Shown here piece by piece: positions 5,138 to 6,527 of a DNA stretch of 6,527 bases (positions are counted from its first letter, which is position 1; each line of letters starts with the position of its first letter). This DNA is from an uncultured Desulfobacterales bacterium (GTDB lineage: Bacteria > Desulfobacterota > Desulfobacteria > Desulfobacterales > UBA11574): positions 1 to 6,527 of the forward strand of contig CALANC010000159.1 of assembly GCA_937925895.1 (NCBI GenBank), in the 5' to 3' direction. The notes beneath the pieces were generated by a model that was not told where the DNA came from, did not search any database, and saw only the letters and a program-made list of their open reading frames with translations. The position numbers and the translations under genes were made by a program.

Positions 5138-6527
5138 GCTTACAGCCTTAATGTGCTTGTAAAGCTTTGGGTTTGTACTAATTTCGTAGTATTTTTGATT
5201 TGTCGGTCGGATGACGTTTAGATTGTCGGGGATGATTTCAGAAACGTAAGCCTCCCTTATAATCAATCGTTGGTATTTACCTGTTACAGTAGGAAATTTT
5301 CCTGTATAAATCTTAATCTTCTCTTTCTGCAATTCAGGAAGGCTTAGGTTTAACTCCTTTAAGTCAATCTCTTTTGAAAGTTTTTCAAAACCTTCCGGGT
5401 TCAATTCAATTCCATTAACATTATAGCGAAAAAACTCGCGGTAGGTTTTGTCAGTCCGATCCTTCCGGTGTGAGGCTTGAAATACATAGAGGTTGAAGGG
5501 GTTCTTTTTCTTTGAAATGAGTTTGTGTAAGGACCTTGTACTGCTGGACAACCGGTCCGCAGAATTGATAGCCGATGAAATCATAATTCGGTTATTGCCA
5601 TCAAATAGAAACGTTGGCGGATTGTTATTAAAACATATACCTATGCCTATTTCGAGTATGGGAAGCTGGCGTTTTCTACTATTCACATTATATTGCTGTA
5701 CGATATGAAGCATCTTGATCGCCAGACCGCATGCACGTGCAACGGCGTACCATCCTTCCGGTGTATCTTCCCGTTCTGTTATTGAGAGAATAACAGCATC
5801 ACCCTCAATAAACACTTTTTCTGAAGCATATTCAAACAGGATCTCCGTTATCGGATCAAAAAAATTCAGACTAAAGAAAGAGGCTGGATTTAATCCTTTC
5901 TCTTTCATCTGATTGGTAATATCTGTGGAATCACGCACATCTGCCTTAAGGACCACATGATTGATAATCGGTTTTTTTTCAAGCACTTGTTCATGGCTTA
6001 GTAAAAATTCGTACAACGTTCGATTTTCACGGGAAAGGTTTATAATTTTGTCTTCTGAAGTCAAGTTCAAGCTGTCCATGGCCTTACTTAGCATCTTGAA
6101 ATTCTGTAAATCTCTGTGATAACGGGCAAAGTCGTTAAGAAACCGGACGATAAACTTTTTCTTTTGTTGTGTGGTGATATTTTTTAAATGCTTAATTTTT
6201 TTCTTCAGCGGGGAAAGAGAAAATGATTTTCCATAAAACCCTTTAAGACGATTGAGCTGGCTTACAATGCCTTTTCTTTGCTTAGGGTTAATTAAAAACT
6301 GTAAAACTTGATGGGGGACAAGCGGAGGGCAGTATCCCGGATAGACGGATTGCATTTCATAATATGCTGAGATTCTCTCCGTTAAGTCCGTCTGGTTAAA
6401 TTTTTTATAAACAAAGTTCAAAAGTCGTTCTTGTTTATGCATATGTTCTTTAAGAAGTAAAAGCTCCTTTTCATCCCCCTTCTGTTTTTTTAGGGCCTGA
6501 TAACGGCCTTCTGATCGAAAGGGATTG
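5135..6527 (-). CDS. Class III nucleotidyl-cyclase-domain protein, divergent (5' end probably outside window)
   Basis: Contains a class III adenylate/guanylate-cyclase-like catalytic domain. Residues are counted from the internal ATG at 6442 (435 aa). The first metal Asp is D168 in KADVRDST and the second is D215 in FIEGDAVIL. IGIGI (265-269) matches the IGI(H)xG strand, and AINSADRL (291-298) keeps the Asn and Arg (N293, R297) that stabilise the transition state. The two residues that select the purine base in mammalian-type cyclases (Lys and Asp) appear to be F211 and I287, so the product cannot be called. Before the domain is a basic helical region (1-155) of unknown type; after it come about 130 residues that I do not recognise. 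No membrane segment is seen. The frame stays open from 6442 to the right edge with coding-like sequence (FRSEGRYQALKK), and AAGGAG lies too far from ATG 6442, so the true start is likely upstream. It converges on the Nudix gene with 17 bases between stops. Confidence 0.8.
   Translation of the reverse strand, partial: NPFRSEGRYQALKKQKGDEKELLLLKEHMHKQERLLNFVYKKFNQTDLTERISAYYEMQSVYPGYCPPLVPHQVLQFLINPKQRKGIVSQLNRLKGFYGKSFSLSPLKKKIKHLKNITTQQKKKFIVRFLNDFARYHRDLQNFKMLSKAMDSLNLTSEDKIINLSRENRTLYEFLLSHEQVLEKKPIINHVVLKADVRDSTDITNQMKEKGLNPASFFSLNFFDPITEILFEYASEKVFIEGDAVILSITEREDTPEGWYAVARACGLAIKMLHIVQQYNVNSRKRQLPILEIGIGICFNNNPPTFLFDGNNRIMISSAINSADRLSSSTRSLHKLISKKKNPFNLYVFQASHRKDRTDKTYREFFRYNVNGIELNPEGFEKLSKEIDLKELNLSLPELQKEKIKIYTGKFPTVTGKYQRLIIREAYVSEIIPDNLNVIRPTNQKYYEISTNPKLYKHIKAVS

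Noticed and set aside
5493..5912. Plus-strand frames opposite the cyclase-domain gene
   Set aside because: They are antisense to the metal-binding and N/R motifs of the cyclase domain and have no supporting signals.
6442..6444. ATG 6442 as the definite start of the cyclase-domain gene
   Set aside because: The frame remains open for 28 more codons to the window edge with coding-like sequence, and the nearest AAGGAG is about 21 bases from the ATG, too far for normal initiation.

Overview
The window looks like chromosomal DNA from a moderately AT-rich, Gram-negative-type bacterium. The protein set (an AcuC/HDAC-like deacetylase, a thioredoxin-HEAT protein related to the AhpF N-terminus, a NudL-like Nudix protein and a cyclase-like protein) suggests Desulfobacterota (former Deltaproteobacteria). 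That placement is an inference from sequence feel, not from a marker gene. No RNA gene, mobile element, CRISPR array or long repeat was seen. The longest gap without a gene is 179 bases.

Layout. (1) Positions 1-1191, minus strand: a small protein of unknown function is followed after 9 bases by a thioredoxin-fold protein that starts with GTG and runs off the left edge. The pair has a candidate promoter with a perfect TTGACA -35 box. (2) Positions 1192-1370: a divergent intergenic region with a 10-bp palindrome and a strong ribosome binding site for the next gene. (3) Positions 1371-5117, plus strand: four closely spaced genes forming a probable operon. They encode an HDAC/AcuC-type zinc deacetylase, a protein with kinase-like sequence motifs, an agmatinase/arginase-family ureohydrolase, and a Nudix hydrolase of the CoA-diphosphatase type with an insertion in its Nudix box. 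(4) Positions 5135-6527, minus strand and convergent: a protein with a divergent class III nucleotidyl-cyclase domain. Its reading frame stays open to the right edge, so its true start is probably outside the window.

How the genes may work together. The HDAC-like enzyme and the ureohydrolase are distant relatives (arginase-deacetylase fold) that release acetate from acetyl-amines and urea from guanidino compounds, respectively. Their co-occurrence in one tight operon suggests a route acting on acylated or guanidino-bearing amines such as polyamines or agmatine, or a protein-acetylation switch linked to CoA through the Nudix enzyme. Neither is proven by the sequence. The four-gene cluster, with its uncharacterised kinase-like member, is the part most likely to be an undescribed functional unit.
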